Positions 8,058 through 17,406 of a DNA stretch of 64,000 nucleotides are shown here, piece by piece (positions within the stretch are counted from its first letter, which is position 1; the number at the start of each line of letters is the position of its first letter). The position numbers and the translations under genes are program-made. The notes beneath the pieces are model-generated. The model saw nothing but the letters and a program-made list of their open reading frames with translations. It ran no database searches and was not told the DNA's origin. Source of the stretch: MED-G17 sp963991985 (lineage in GTDB: Bacteria; Bacteroidota; Bacteroidia; NS11-12g; UBA9320); the NCBI GenBank assembly GCA_963991985.1, contig CAXDRX010000002.1, positions 118,348 to 182,347 on the forward strand, written 5' to 3'.

Positions 8058-10847
8058 TCAATGTGCTTCTAGCCAATTTTGACCTACTCCAGATTCAACA
8101 ACAATTGGAACGTTTAATTTCATTGCATTTTCCATTTCAAATTCTATGATTTCTTTGGCTTGATCGATTTCGTTTTTCGGTGTGTCAAACAATAGCTCAT
8201 CATGCACTTGTAAAATCATTTTTGTTTTCATTTTTTCTTCTTTAAGCCTTTTGTACACGCTGACCATTGCAATTTTTATCATATCGGCAGCACTGCCTTG
8301 AATGGGCGCATTAATGGCATTGCGTTCGGCAAAGCCAACAACTGTTCGGTTCTGTGAGTTGATGTCTTTGATGTATCTTTTTCTCCCAGAAATGGTGCTA
8401 ACAAAGCCATTTTCTCTGCAAAGCTGTATGCTATTTTCCATGTATTTCTTAATGCCTGAAAATTGATTGAAATATTCGTCTATGATTTGAGCTGCTTCCT
8501 TCCTTGGGATACCCACTCTTTGAGACAGACCAAAAGCAGTAATCCCATAAATAATTCCAAAATTCACGGTTTTGGCTTTTCTCCGCATTTCTTGATCAAC
8601 TTGTTTGTAATTTACTCCAAAAACTCTTGCTGCTGTTGCGGTATGAATGTCCATCCCTTTTTGAAAGGCTTCTTTCATTGCCTCATCATTGCTTATAGAT
8701 GCAACGATTCGAAGTTCGATTTGCGAGTAGTCAGAGGCCATTAAAACATGGTTTTTGTCTCTTGGAATAAATGCCTTTCGAACCTGTCTCCCTCTTTCGG
8801 TTCGGATGGGTATATTTTGAAGGTTTGGATGGTTTGAACTCAAGCGACCGGTGGCGGCAACTGCTTGTGCAAAAGAGGTATGAACACGACCTGTTTGCAC
8901 ATTTATAAGCTGAGGCAGTGCTTCCACATAGGTACTTCTTAATTTTTGGATTTGTCTGTATTCTAAAATAATTTGAGGAAGTTCATGTTGAAGCGCAAGT
9001 TTTTGCAAAGTTTCCTCATCTGTTTTGTACTGACCTGTTTTTGTTTTCTTCGCTTTGGAGTCCAATTTTAGTTTGTCGAAAAGAACCTCACCAAGTTGTT
9101 TTGGGCTTGCCAAATTAAATTCAACTTCAGCTTTGTCAAACACTTTTTTTTCTAGATTAATTGATTCATTTTGAAGTGTTTGTGCATATTTGTTCAAGAA
9201 ATTTGCATCAATGTTTACGCCCTCTTTTTCCATGTCCACAAGTACTTCGACGAGAGGAATTTCAATTTTTTTGTAGACTTCATTTTTGTCCTGCTTTTGT
9301 AAGTCATTTTGAATGTTATGAAAAATTTGCAGGGTGATGTCTGCATCCTCGACGGCATATTCCATAGCTTTATCTAAAGGTACTGAATTGAAATTAAGTT
9401 GATTTTTTCCCTTTTTACCAATCAAACTTGCAATTGAGATCGGCTGATAATTTAAGTATTGCTCCGCCAAAAAATTTAAATTATGCTTGCTATCTGCATC
9501 CAAAATGTAGTGCGCGAGCATGGTATCTTCAAAGGGCGACTGAATATGAATGTCATATTTCAAAAGAACCATCCAATCATACTTGATATTTTGAGCTACT
9601 TTTTTTATTTTTTTGTGTTCCAGGAGGGGCTTAAAATCATTCAAAATATTTTTACATTGTTCAAAATCAGCGGGCATGGCTTGGTAGTATCCGGTACTTT
9701 TGTTTGAGGAAAATGAAATTCCTAGAAGATTCGCTTCCAAAGGGTTTAATGAGTCTGTTTCAGTATCAAAACTAAATAGCGAACAAGACAGCAATTCGGT
9801 AATAATTTTTTGTCTTTGTTCTTTTGTTTGGATAAGTTGATAATCATGTTTTACAGATTGGATTGTCAAAAATTCAGGTTTTGCCTCTGTTTTGTCTTCT
9901 GGGTTCGTAGTGTCTATGCTAACTTGTGGTTGGTCGAAAAGGTTTCCTTGCGTTGTTTTTGCTTTTGGCGGTTCGGGGCCTAAAATTCTCCGGCTTAGAT
10001 TTCTAAACTCTAGTTCGGAAAAAATTTGAGATAGTTCTAATTTGTTTGGTTCTCTCACCATCATTTTTCCCGAATCAAAAGAGATGGGAACATCCAAAAC
10101 TATGGTAGCCAGTTTCTTAGAAATGGCGGCACTCTCTATGTTTTCTTCTAAGCGTTCTTTTACTTTCCCTTTGAGTTGATTGATGTTTTTATAGATGCCA
10201 TCGATGTCTCCAAATTCTAGCAACAATTTAGAAGCCGTTTTCGGCCCAATACCAGGAACACCAGGTATATTGTCGACACTATCTCCCATGAGGCCCAAAA
10301 AATCTATCACTTGTTTGGGATGGTTGAGATTGAACTTTTTTTGGATCTCTTCTTTCCCCCATATTTCATGATCATTCCCTTGCCGACCTGGTCGGAGCAT
10401 AAAAATATTTTCACTAACCAATTGTCCAAAGTCTTTGTCAGGGGTCATCATGTATGTGGTGAACCCCTTTTTCTCTGCCTTTTTTGCGAGGGTTCCAATA
10501 ATATCGTCAGCTTCATATCCTTCTGCTTCATAGATTGGAATTTGAAAAGCAGAGATAATTTTTCGTATGAAAGGTTCGGCCAGTTTAATATCTTCCGGAG
10601 TTTCATCACGATTGGCTTTGTAAAATTCATGTTCTTGAGCACGAAGAGTTTTTGATTTATGGTCAAAAACAACTGCGATGTGGCTTGGTTTTTGATTTCC
10701 TAAAACATCAATAAGGGTGTTTGTAAAACCAAAAATAGCGTTTGTGTTTAGCCCGTAAGAAGTAATTCTTGGGTTTTTTATAAAAGCATAATAAGCTCGA
10801 AAAATGAGTGCATAAGCATCAAGAAGAAAAAGTTTCTTTTCAGACAT
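8058..10847 (-). CDS. polA: DNA polymerase I
   Basis: The enzyme carries out Okazaki-fragment processing and repair synthesis. The 929-aa protein has an N-terminal 5'-3' exonuclease domain (FLLDAYALIFRAYYAF at the start, MTPDKDFGQLV, GIGPKTASKLL), a 3'-5' exonuclease domain with FSFDTETDSL and YAVEDADITLQ that keeps the DxE and YxxxD catalytic motifs, and the family A polymerase domain (MASDYSQIELR, RRKAKTVNFGIIYG, QVHDELLFD). Proofreading therefore looks intact. The frame is open to a TTG at 10925, but conserved sequence starts at MSEKKLFLLDAY, so ATG 10847 is chosen. That leaves 38 bases to the divergent tsaB start. Confidence 0.97.
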   Translation of the reverse strand: MSEKKLFLLDAYALIFRAYYAFIKNPRITSYGLNTNAIFGFTNTLIDVLGNQKPSHIAVVFDHKSKTLRAQEHEFYKANRDETPEDIKLAEPFIRKIISAFQIPIYEAEGYEADDIIGTLAKKAEKKGFTTYMMTPDKDFGQLVSENIFMLRPGRQGNDHEIWGKEEIQKKFNLNHPKQVIDFLGLMGDSVDNIPGVPGIGPKTASKLLLEFGDIDGIYKNINQLKGKVKERLEENIESAAISKKLATIVLDVPISFDSGKMMVREPNKLELSQIFSELEFRNLSRRILGPEPPKAKTTQGNLFDQPQVSIDTTNPEDKTEAKPEFLTIQSVKHDYQLIQTKEQRQKIITELLSCSLFSFDTETDSLNPLEANLLGISFSSNKSTGYYQAMPADFEQCKNILNDFKPLLEHKKIKKVAQNIKYDWMVLLKYDIHIQSPFEDTMLAHYILDADSKHNLNFLAEQYLNYQPISIASLIGKKGKNQLNFNSVPLDKAMEYAVEDADITLQIFHNIQNDLQKQDKNEVYKKIEIPLVEVLVDMEKEGVNIDANFLNKYAQTLQNESINLEKKVFDKAEVEFNLASPKQLGEVLFDKLKLDSKAKKTKTGQYKTDEETLQKLALQHELPQIILEYRQIQKLRSTYVEALPQLINVQTGRVHTSFAQAVAATGRLSSNHPNLQNIPIRTERGRQVRKAFIPRDKNHVLMASDYSQIELRIVASISNDEAMKEAFQKGMDIHTATAARVFGVNYKQVDQEMRRKAKTVNFGIIYGITAFGLSQRVGIPRKEAAQIIDEYFNQFSGIKKYMENSIQLCRENGFVSTISGRKRYIKDINSQNRTVVGFAERNAINAPIQGSAADMIKIAMVSVYKRLKEEKMKTKMILQVHDELLFDTPKNEIDQAKEIIEFEMENAMKLNVPIVVESGVGQNWLEAH

Positions 10848-10885
10848 TTTCGTGGTAAAAATAGGATAATTAACATTGCAATACT

Positions 10886-11542
10886 TTGCTACTCTCGATA
10901 GAAACATCCCAGCGCCTATGCTCAACGGCTATTTTGGATATGGATGGACATTTTGTCGACCAAATAGTGATAGATGAGTTGAACCAGCATTCCAAGAACT
11001 TACCCATCATCTGCCGGGAGTTGCTTAAGAACAACGGTCTTGCTTTCGAGAGCTTAAATTGTATCGCCATTTCGCAAGGTCCTGGCTCTTACACGGGCCT
11101 ACGAATTGGGGCAGCTTACGCCAAAGGTTTGTGTTTTGGTTTAGATGTGCCACTGGTTGCGGTGTCTACACTCCAAGCCATGTCGTGGCAGCTAGAAACC
11201 ATTAATAAACAAGAAGCAACCTGTTATGTCCCAATGATTGATGCACGACGAACGGAAGTTTATTGGGCAGCCTATCAGGGGAAAAAGGAAATTTGTGTAG
11301 AAAAAGCAGAGATTTTGAATAAGGAATTTTTTTTGAAATGGGAGCAAAAGTGCTATTTCTTTGGTAATGGAGCTGAGAAAATCCCATCCAATTGGTTGCT
11401 CGACCATCATGAAGTTGTACCCAATATCAGACCCATGGCCAAAGACGTTGCTTCCCTTGCCTATCAGAAGTTTAGGAAGCAAGACTTTGTTTTTTTAGAT
11501 TCTTTTGAACCCAGCTACATAAAGTCTTTTCATTTTGGTTGA
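10886..11542 (+). CDS. tsaB: tRNA threonylcarbamoyladenosine biosynthesis protein TsaB
   Basis: TsaB is the scaffold partner of TsaD in making t6A37 on ANN-decoding tRNAs. The protein (218 aa) begins LLSIETSQRLCSTAIL, the ASKHA-fold phosphate-1 region of the family, and contains the GPGSYTGLRIG signature and VAVSTLQAM. The only possible start is TTG 10886, since a TAA in frame precedes it at 10871 and no ATG is available; the family start lines up exactly there. It is divergent from polA with a 38-base gap. Confidence 0.9.
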   Translation: MLLSIETSQRLCSTAILDMDGHFVDQIVIDELNQHSKNLPIICRELLKNNGLAFESLNCIAISQGPGSYTGLRIGAAYAKGLCFGLDVPLVAVSTLQAMSWQLETINKQEATCYVPMIDARRTEVYWAAYQGKKEICVEKAEILNKEFFLKWEQKCYFFGNGAEKIPSNWLLDHHEVVPNIRPMAKDVASLAYQKFRKQDFVFLDSFEPSYIKSFHFG

Positions 11543-11584
11543 TAAATTTTACTTTCTTTTAACATCAGTGAGGTCCTAGTCGTT

Positions 11585-11592
11585 TACTTTTG
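11585..11592 (+). promoter_or_regulatory. Candidate -7 promoter element of the secreted-protein/TonB receptor block
   Basis: TACTTTTG is an exact match to TAnnTTTG. It ends 5 bases before GTG 11598, so transcription would begin at or beside that start codon. No TTTG lies at the expected -33 distance. Confidence 0.45.
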
Positions 11593-11597
11593 TTTTG

Positions 11598-13724
11598 GTG
11601 AGGTGGTTTATTGCATCAGGCTTGGTCTTTTTTTGGGTTTCCCCTTACGCTCAAAATGGTTTTCAGGAACTTCAAACGAATGCCTCGAATGTCCGGCTAA
11701 ATGTTACCAATGTAGGGACTTTTGGAAACGCCTTTAGGGGATACAAAGATGGGTCCAACAATCCTTCTTGTGAGTATCCAGCTGGCTCAGGTATAGAGCA
11801 CTTATTTGAGGGTGGTTTTTGGTTTGGTGGTTTGTTGAATGGAAATACAATAGCGGTTTCTACCTCGGCATACGATGCCAGTACCGGGTATTCTACTGGC
11901 CGATCAGGCTTCGAGTTTACCCCCATTTCAAGTACTTCATTAACTCAAAAATCAAATATCACCAATAGCCCTTTTTTCTCACAAGGAGCTACAAGTCATC
12001 AGGACTTTTTCTATCAAATTACGGACACCAATATTGTTATACCGGGAACAAATATTGTCATTGCGAATCATCAAAACCCCATGGGGGTTAAAGTTTCGGT
12101 GGAAACATTCAATTGGAATTATTCGTTCAGTGATTTCTTTGTCATCGTTAATTTTCAAATTGAAAATGTAGGCAATAATACCATTGACAGTGCCTATTTT
12201 GGATTGTGGAACAACACAGTAGTTCGAAATATAAATGTAACGCCGGCGGGTAGTGGAGGGGCTGCATTTTATAACAAGGGTGGAAACGGATTTTTGGATA
12301 CCTTACTCCTTGCATATTGTTTTGATGCCGACGGGGATTTGGGCTTTACGGAGAGTTATATTGGCCAAAAATTTTTGGGTGCTGAGGATAAGTTTGGATT
12401 TCACCACCCCGAATTAGAACAAAATTTTGATTGTCATTACAATCCTTGGCAGTTTAACAATTCAAGTGATCCCGTATATTTTTTACCAAGCAACGACCAA
12501 GCCAGATACATAAAGATGACGCGTGGTTTGAACAAAGAAAAATGTTGGCAGTTGAACAGCGCACAAGACATAAATTGCCCATCGAAAAGTTATGCCGAGC
12601 AAATTGAGGTGGCTGGGAATAGGTCCGATTTGGTTTCTGTAGGGCCTTTTAGAAACTTTATGCCAGGCAATGTTATTACCTTGGCTTATGCCTATATCAT
12701 CGCGCCCAAAACGGAGGACGGAAATGACAATCTCGAGAATAATTTTTTCCAGCAAACTCAATTGAGATCAAATGCCAACTGGGCACAAACAGCTTACAAT
12801 GGAGAGGACAAAAATTTTAACGGGAAATTAGACGAAGGGGAAGACATTGATGGGAACGACAGAATAACAAGGTTTATACTGCCCTCTCCACCTAATTTGC
12901 CTCATTTTAAGGCAATTACTTCCGAAAAAAGCATCGATTTGTTTTGGACCAAAAATGCAGAATACTCTATAGACCCAATTACCAAAGAAAAAGATTTTGA
13001 AGGCTATAGAATTTATTTGTCCAAATTTGGTTTTGATGTTACTGATGTACCCAATTTGTCGAAGGATTTGATCAAAATTGCCGAGTTTGACCTGGCCGGG
13101 AATCAACTATTTTATGAAACAGGTTTTGATGACATCCTGCTTCCCCAAGCAAGAATTTTTGAAAATGATACCCACCAATATTGCTATCATTACAAGATTC
13201 AAAACATTTTAAATGGATGGCAATATGCTGTTTCAATAACTAGTTTTGACCAAGGCAATGAAGCCTCTAATCTGGCTTCTTTGGAGTCTAGTAAACTCTC
13301 CAACTGCAAGAGAGCTTTTGCCGGAAAACCGATCAACACAAATCTTAAATCCAATCAGCCATTTGTTTATCCCAATCCATACTATGCAGGCGCTTCTTGG
13401 GAAGGTATTAGTAATTTTCAAGAACAAAGTCGAAAAATTTATTTTGCCAATCTCCCCCAAAGGTGCAGAATTCGTATTTTTACCATTAGTGGGGATTTTA
13501 TAGACGAAATCTATCATGACCAAGATTACAACGGGAGTGACATTCGATGGTTCAAAACCTTTGGGGCAGAAAATCAAAACGACAACCAATTTTCGGGTGG
13601 AGAGCATGCATGGGATTTACTCACCGAGTTCACACAAATTATCAATAGAGGTTTGTATATGTTCACCGTAGAAGATTTGGAAACAGGACAAGCAACAAAA
13701 GGCAAATTCACCATTATTAAATAA
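11598..13724 (+). CDS. Large secreted protein with a type IX-like C-terminal sorting region
   Basis: I do not recognise a named family for the main body. The 708-aa protein has a signal peptide (MRWFIASGLVFFWVSPYAQ). The N-terminal half includes GSGIEHLFEGGFWFGG and long beta-rich stretches. Two acidic patches, DADGDLGFTE and NFNGKLDEGEDIDGND, look like dockerin or thrombospondin-type calcium loops. A fibronectin-type region (about 430-560) precedes a C-terminal FVYPNPYYAG segment and a terminal GLYMFTVEDLETG, which resemble type IX sorting domains. It has only non-ATG starts, GTG 11598 or TTG 11595. It is first of four tightly spaced genes ending in a TonB-dependent receptor, with 4 bases to the next gene. 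Confidence 0.75.
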   Translation: MRWFIASGLVFFWVSPYAQNGFQELQTNASNVRLNVTNVGTFGNAFRGYKDGSNNPSCEYPAGSGIEHLFEGGFWFGGLLNGNTIAVSTSAYDASTGYSTGRSGFEFTPISSTSLTQKSNITNSPFFSQGATSHQDFFYQITDTNIVIPGTNIVIANHQNPMGVKVSVETFNWNYSFSDFFVIVNFQIENVGNNTIDSAYFGLWNNTVVRNINVTPAGSGGAAFYNKGGNGFLDTLLLAYCFDADGDLGFTESYIGQKFLGAEDKFGFHHPELEQNFDCHYNPWQFNNSSDPVYFLPSNDQARYIKMTRGLNKEKCWQLNSAQDINCPSKSYAEQIEVAGNRSDLVSVGPFRNFMPGNVITLAYAYIIAPKTEDGNDNLENNFFQQTQLRSNANWAQTAYNGEDKNFNGKLDEGEDIDGNDRITRFILPSPPNLPHFKAITSEKSIDLFWTKNAEYSIDPITKEKDFEGYRIYLSKFGFDVTDVPNLSKDLIKIAEFDLAGNQLFYETGFDDILLPQARIFENDTHQYCYHYKIQNILNGWQYAVSITSFDQGNEASNLASLESSKLSNCKRAFAGKPINTNLKSNQPFVYPNPYYAGASWEGISNFQEQSRKIYFANLPQRCRIRIFTISGDFIDEIYHDQDYNGSDIRWFKTFGAENQNDNQFSGGEHAWDLLTEFTQIINRGLYMFTVEDLETGQATKGKFTIIK

Positions 13725-13728
13725 AACA

Positions 13729-15936
13729 ATGAAAAAACTAACATTATCAATGATCACCGTAACCATCGCTTTTTGGGCCGGAGCCCAAACATCGGTTACC
13801 ATCAAAGAAATTCAAGAGGTATCTATCAAAGATTTACAAAATTGTAATGATTCTTCTTCGTTCATTGGACAAACAATCTCTACTGTGGGTTATGCCATTG
13901 TTCCGGGCAATCAGATCAATGTTTCCTCGGGCTCTGTGCAAGGGGGCTTTCGTCCTTTTGCCTATTTGGTAGACACTGCAGATGGTGGAGCCATGGGCAA
14001 TTTTGCAGGGATAGAAATGATGGGCGCCTACACAGATGGGAATGGCAATTCCCTTCCTGTAAATGATCTATATAACTTAAAGCAAGGTTGGATGGTTCGA
14101 GTGAAAGGCAAAGTTGGAAGATACAACGGGAAAACCCAAATAGTGCCAGTAGACAATTCAAGTATTACTATTTTGGATATCAATCCAGTGGAAATTAAGC
14201 CTACAAGAATTTCTCTTAGCCAACTGAATGATGACAAAAGTGTCAATCAACTTGAATCGGGCGAGGCTTTTGAATTTTCGTTTGTAGAATTGGAAAACTT
14301 GACCGTTATTGGGATTGACGAGTTTTCAGGGGGAACGAGAGTCAATCTAATTTGCGAAGATGACAAAGGAAATTTGGTGAAAATAGCCGATTGGTTTTTG
14401 GTTCAAAAAACAAAAATGTTCAATACAATTCGAAGTGAGTTGTCTCAAAGTACAGGATTATTTCAAGTTCCATCGGTTGGAGCCAAACTTACCAAAGTAA
14501 AAGGAATTGTTTTTCATGAGCCAAATGGCTGTTTTGAGGGAGGAGATGAGTATAGATCATATCATACAGGCTATACCATCAATCCATTTGATACATCGCA
14601 TTATGAGTACAGTTTAACGCCGCCCGTCATTGCGGATGTAGAAAGAAACCCCACGGTTCCGTCAGATGCAGACCAAGTATCGGTTTCGTGCAACGTTTCA
14701 GACAATGATGGTTCTGTAACAGAAGTGGACCTGTATTATTCAGCCAATGAAAATGACGCTGCTCAGGATTTTTCCAAGGTTTCAATGGTATTAAAGTCCG
14801 GATCTACAAGTGATTTTGAGGCTCAAATTCCAGCTTACCCCGATGGTTCCATGATCAGATTTTATATTACTGCCTTGGACAATGACAACAACAAAATCCA
14901 TTTTCCACAAGCGGCAGAAAATGACGGGGACTTCCGATTTTACACCGTAAGAAACAACGGGCTAACCATTTCGGATGTACAAAAGGTTTTGAATCCCGAA
15001 AAAAACGATGCTTCGCCGTATCGAGGAGAAACAGTTACAGTTTCTGGGGTTATTACTTCTTCTGCAAAAGACTACGATTTGGGTTTGTTTCATATCCAAG
15101 ATGAAAATGCATTGGAGTGGTCTGGGTTAAGGTTAACGGGCAATTCATCTCTCATTCAATATTGCAGAAATCAAAAGATAGAAGTTACAGGTACTATTGA
15201 AGAAAGCTATGGTTTCACTCAGATGCAAGTTTCTGAAATAAAAGATTTGGAAGAGAAAATAGAAATAAAGCCTGTTGTGGTGGAATTTACCACTGAAAAT
15301 CTGGAAAAATATGAAAGTGTATTGGTGGATTTTGTGAATCCAGCAGACAAAATTTACACTTCCGCAGAGCCAAACAATTTTGGAGAGTTTTTTGTCTCAA
15401 CGAATGCCGAAAATGACCGGGCCAATTCCTTGATGATCCAAACAGGGATAGTAAATGGAAACAATTCTTCATCTCTCTGGGTTTCTCTTTTATCGGATAC
15501 CAGCTATGCCACTAAAGATGGTGAAGTAAATGTACCTCCGGTAGCCGTTCAAAAGGGAATGTCCATGGATACGATTAGAGGCAACCTATATTATGGGTTT
15601 AGCCGATACAAGCTGTTGCCAAGGAACAACGATGATTTGATAGGTTTTAGCGAGACTTTGGAAGCAACCAACTACCCAAACTGCTTTGTTGGTGTCAAAA
15701 ATATCAAGGACAACAACAGATTTTTAATCTATCCAAATCCAATGCAAAATCGTTTGAATATCGAAGGGGCTAGAAATGCATGTTTTGAAATATTCAATTT
15801 AGAGGGGCAACTCATCATGAAAGGTAAATTGAACAAAGACAAAGTAGAGATAAATACTTCCTCGCTGAACAAGGGTTTTTATCTTCTTCGATTGCGCGAG
15901 GAATCTTATGAACAAAGCATAAAGTTAATCAAGTAA
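13729..15936 (+). CDS. Secreted OB-fold-containing protein with type IX (type A) sorting domain
   Basis: The 735-aa protein starts with a signal peptide (MKKLTLSMITVTIAFWAGAQ). Two regions, about 30-145 and 420-515, have the pattern of OB-fold domains found beside extracellular nucleases in Bacteroidota (IGQTISTVGYAIV ... MVRVKGKVGRYNGKTQIV; YRGETVTVSGVI). A bacterial Ig-like stretch (about 300-400) lies between them. The last 75 residues form a clear type IX sorting domain (LIYPNPMQNRLNI ... KGFYLLRLREESYEQSIKLIK). This predicts export through the outer membrane and surface attachment or release. The ligand is unknown. It is co-transcribed with its neighbours (4- and 30-base spacings). Confidence 0.8.
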   Translation: MKKLTLSMITVTIAFWAGAQTSVTIKEIQEVSIKDLQNCNDSSSFIGQTISTVGYAIVPGNQINVSSGSVQGGFRPFAYLVDTADGGAMGNFAGIEMMGAYTDGNGNSLPVNDLYNLKQGWMVRVKGKVGRYNGKTQIVPVDNSSITILDINPVEIKPTRISLSQLNDDKSVNQLESGEAFEFSFVELENLTVIGIDEFSGGTRVNLICEDDKGNLVKIADWFLVQKTKMFNTIRSELSQSTGLFQVPSVGAKLTKVKGIVFHEPNGCFEGGDEYRSYHTGYTINPFDTSHYEYSLTPPVIADVERNPTVPSDADQVSVSCNVSDNDGSVTEVDLYYSANENDAAQDFSKVSMVLKSGSTSDFEAQIPAYPDGSMIRFYITALDNDNNKIHFPQAAENDGDFRFYTVRNNGLTISDVQKVLNPEKNDASPYRGETVTVSGVITSSAKDYDLGLFHIQDENALEWSGLRLTGNSSLIQYCRNQKIEVTGTIEESYGFTQMQVSEIKDLEEKIEIKPVVVEFTTENLEKYESVLVDFVNPADKIYTSAEPNNFGEFFVSTNAENDRANSLMIQTGIVNGNNSSSLWVSLLSDTSYATKDGEVNVPPVAVQKGMSMDTIRGNLYYGFSRYKLLPRNNDDLIGFSETLEATNYPNCFVGVKNIKDNNRFLIYPNPMQNRLNIEGARNACFEIFNLEGQLIMKGKLNKDKVEINTSSLNKGFYLLRLREESYEQSIKLIK

Positions 15937-15966
15937 AATCATTGAATACCTGAGCAAAATATTTCT

Positions 15967-17406
15967 ATGGTGAGAAAATATATTTCAATTGCTTGGGTAT
16001 TTTTGGCTTGGTTTTCTTCTTGTAAGGAAGGAGTCCCCTTGGAGAATAAGCCTCCAGAAACCAAAATTGCGCTCCGTGAAATAAATCTTTATGGGCCAAA
16101 TAGGCTAAACAGTGACATTCAGCTGAGTTGGTACGGCACGGACCCAGATGGTTATATTGTCGGATATGAATTTTCCGTCAATGAAGGTCTTTGGACTTTC
16201 ACCAAAAGTCAAGATACAACTTTCAAATTCAAGCTACCACCCAATAAAGATACCACAGATATTCGCTTTATGGTGAGAGCAATTGACAATGCACTTGTTG
16301 CAGATCCAAGCCCAGCAATTCTAGAAATCCCCATCAAAAACAGCCCTCCTAAAATTGAATTTGTTGAGAAATCCTTGCCAAAAGATAGTACTTTACTTGT
16401 ATATACCTTCCAGTTTTTGACCTCAGACCAAGACGGCGATGAATCCATCAGAGAGGCTTACATCAGAGCCAATGATGGTGAATGGTCAAAATTGGATTTA
16501 CAACAAAGTATGGTCAGTTTAGTCGCACAAAATCCTATCACAACAGGCGTTACCAATGCGCTGGTTTATTATGGAAAAAACAATGTTCAAGAAGATATGG
16601 TTGTAGATGGATTCATCAATGGAGGTTTGAATACTTTTTATTTGAAATGCAAAGATCAAGCAGGAGTTGAGAGTGAAATTGATACTTCAAAATCTATATT
16701 TATTCGCCAAAAGACATCTGATTTACTTGTTGTTGGGATTCAGCCCAAAACAGTAAAGAATTCCTATCAACAAATATTGCAAGCATCGGTAAAAGATTAT
16801 GATCTAGTGGATTATTTCAAAGACGGGGGTCAGAATTTTCCCAAATTTTGGAATCCAAGTTTTTCCCTAATGGCAAAAAACTATCCTAAAATGTTCTTTT
16901 TTTCAGACCAAAGCACGGTTAGCAATCCATTCAATAATCAAACAGGCTTAGCTTTAAGTTTTGCGGCCTCTTCTTTACAGCGTTACAATGATGAAGGAGG
17001 GAAAGTTTTTATTTCGACCAGTTTCCCCAGAGGTGTGGATTTTCAAAATTTGTCTGGCCCGTTTCCTATCGACTCGGTATCTACAAAGAGTGGACAAGCC
17101 TTGATGAGCAACGATAGTTTTTTGCGCCCTACGAACACCCCACCTCCTTATTTGCCTTTGCTTCAATCTACCAATGTTCAACTTGGCTTGGACCCTGTTT
17201 ATCACAGCGTAGATGCTGAAGTGATTTACGATGCTCAACTTTTTCCAATAGACAATTGGACGGGTCCAAGAGCAGTAGGGTTGCGGAGGACTAGAGACAA
17301 CCAAGTTTTGCAAGTCTTCTTTTCTACTGAATTGTATTTATATGATAAATATCCCGATGCATTGAATCGGCTTTTTGATATAATATTAAACCAATGGTTT
17401 GAATGA
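15967..17406 (+). CDS. Surface or periplasmic lipoprotein with Ig/fibronectin-like repeats
   Basis: The 479-aa protein has a lipoprotein signal ending at WFSSC (cysteine at about residue 19). Two Ig/Fn3-like units follow (SWYGTDPDGYIVGYEFSVN at about 55-75; TSDQDGDESIREAYI at about 155-170). The C-terminal half, about 260-479, contains no motif I recognise, but has the order of a Rossmann-like sheet starting at SDLLVVGIQPK and ends with NRLFDIILNQWF. It overlaps the TonB receptor start by 4 bases (ATGA), which argues for translational coupling and a shared role, for example as the receptor's surface partner. This is not a SusD homologue by any visible sign. Confidence 0.7.
   Translation: MVRKYISIAWVFLAWFSSCKEGVPLENKPPETKIALREINLYGPNRLNSDIQLSWYGTDPDGYIVGYEFSVNEGLWTFTKSQDTTFKFKLPPNKDTTDIRFMVRAIDNALVADPSPAILEIPIKNSPPKIEFVEKSLPKDSTLLVYTFQFLTSDQDGDESIREAYIRANDGEWSKLDLQQSMVSLVAQNPITTGVTNALVYYGKNNVQEDMVVDGFINGGLNTFYLKCKDQAGVESEIDTSKSIFIRQKTSDLLVVGIQPKTVKNSYQQILQASVKDYDLVDYFKDGGQNFPKFWNPSFSLMAKNYPKMFFFSDQSTVSNPFNNQTGLALSFAASSLQRYNDEGGKVFISTSFPRGVDFQNLSGPFPIDSVSTKSGQALMSNDSFLRPTNTPPPYLPLLQSTNVQLGLDPVYHSVDAEVIYDAQLFPIDNWTGPRAVGLRRTRDNQVLQVFFSTELYLYDKYPDALNRLFDIILNQWFE

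Noticed and set aside
10848..10925. N-terminal extension of polA from TTG 10925
   Set aside because: It would overlap tsaB, and the family N-terminus begins at MSEKKLFLLDAY.
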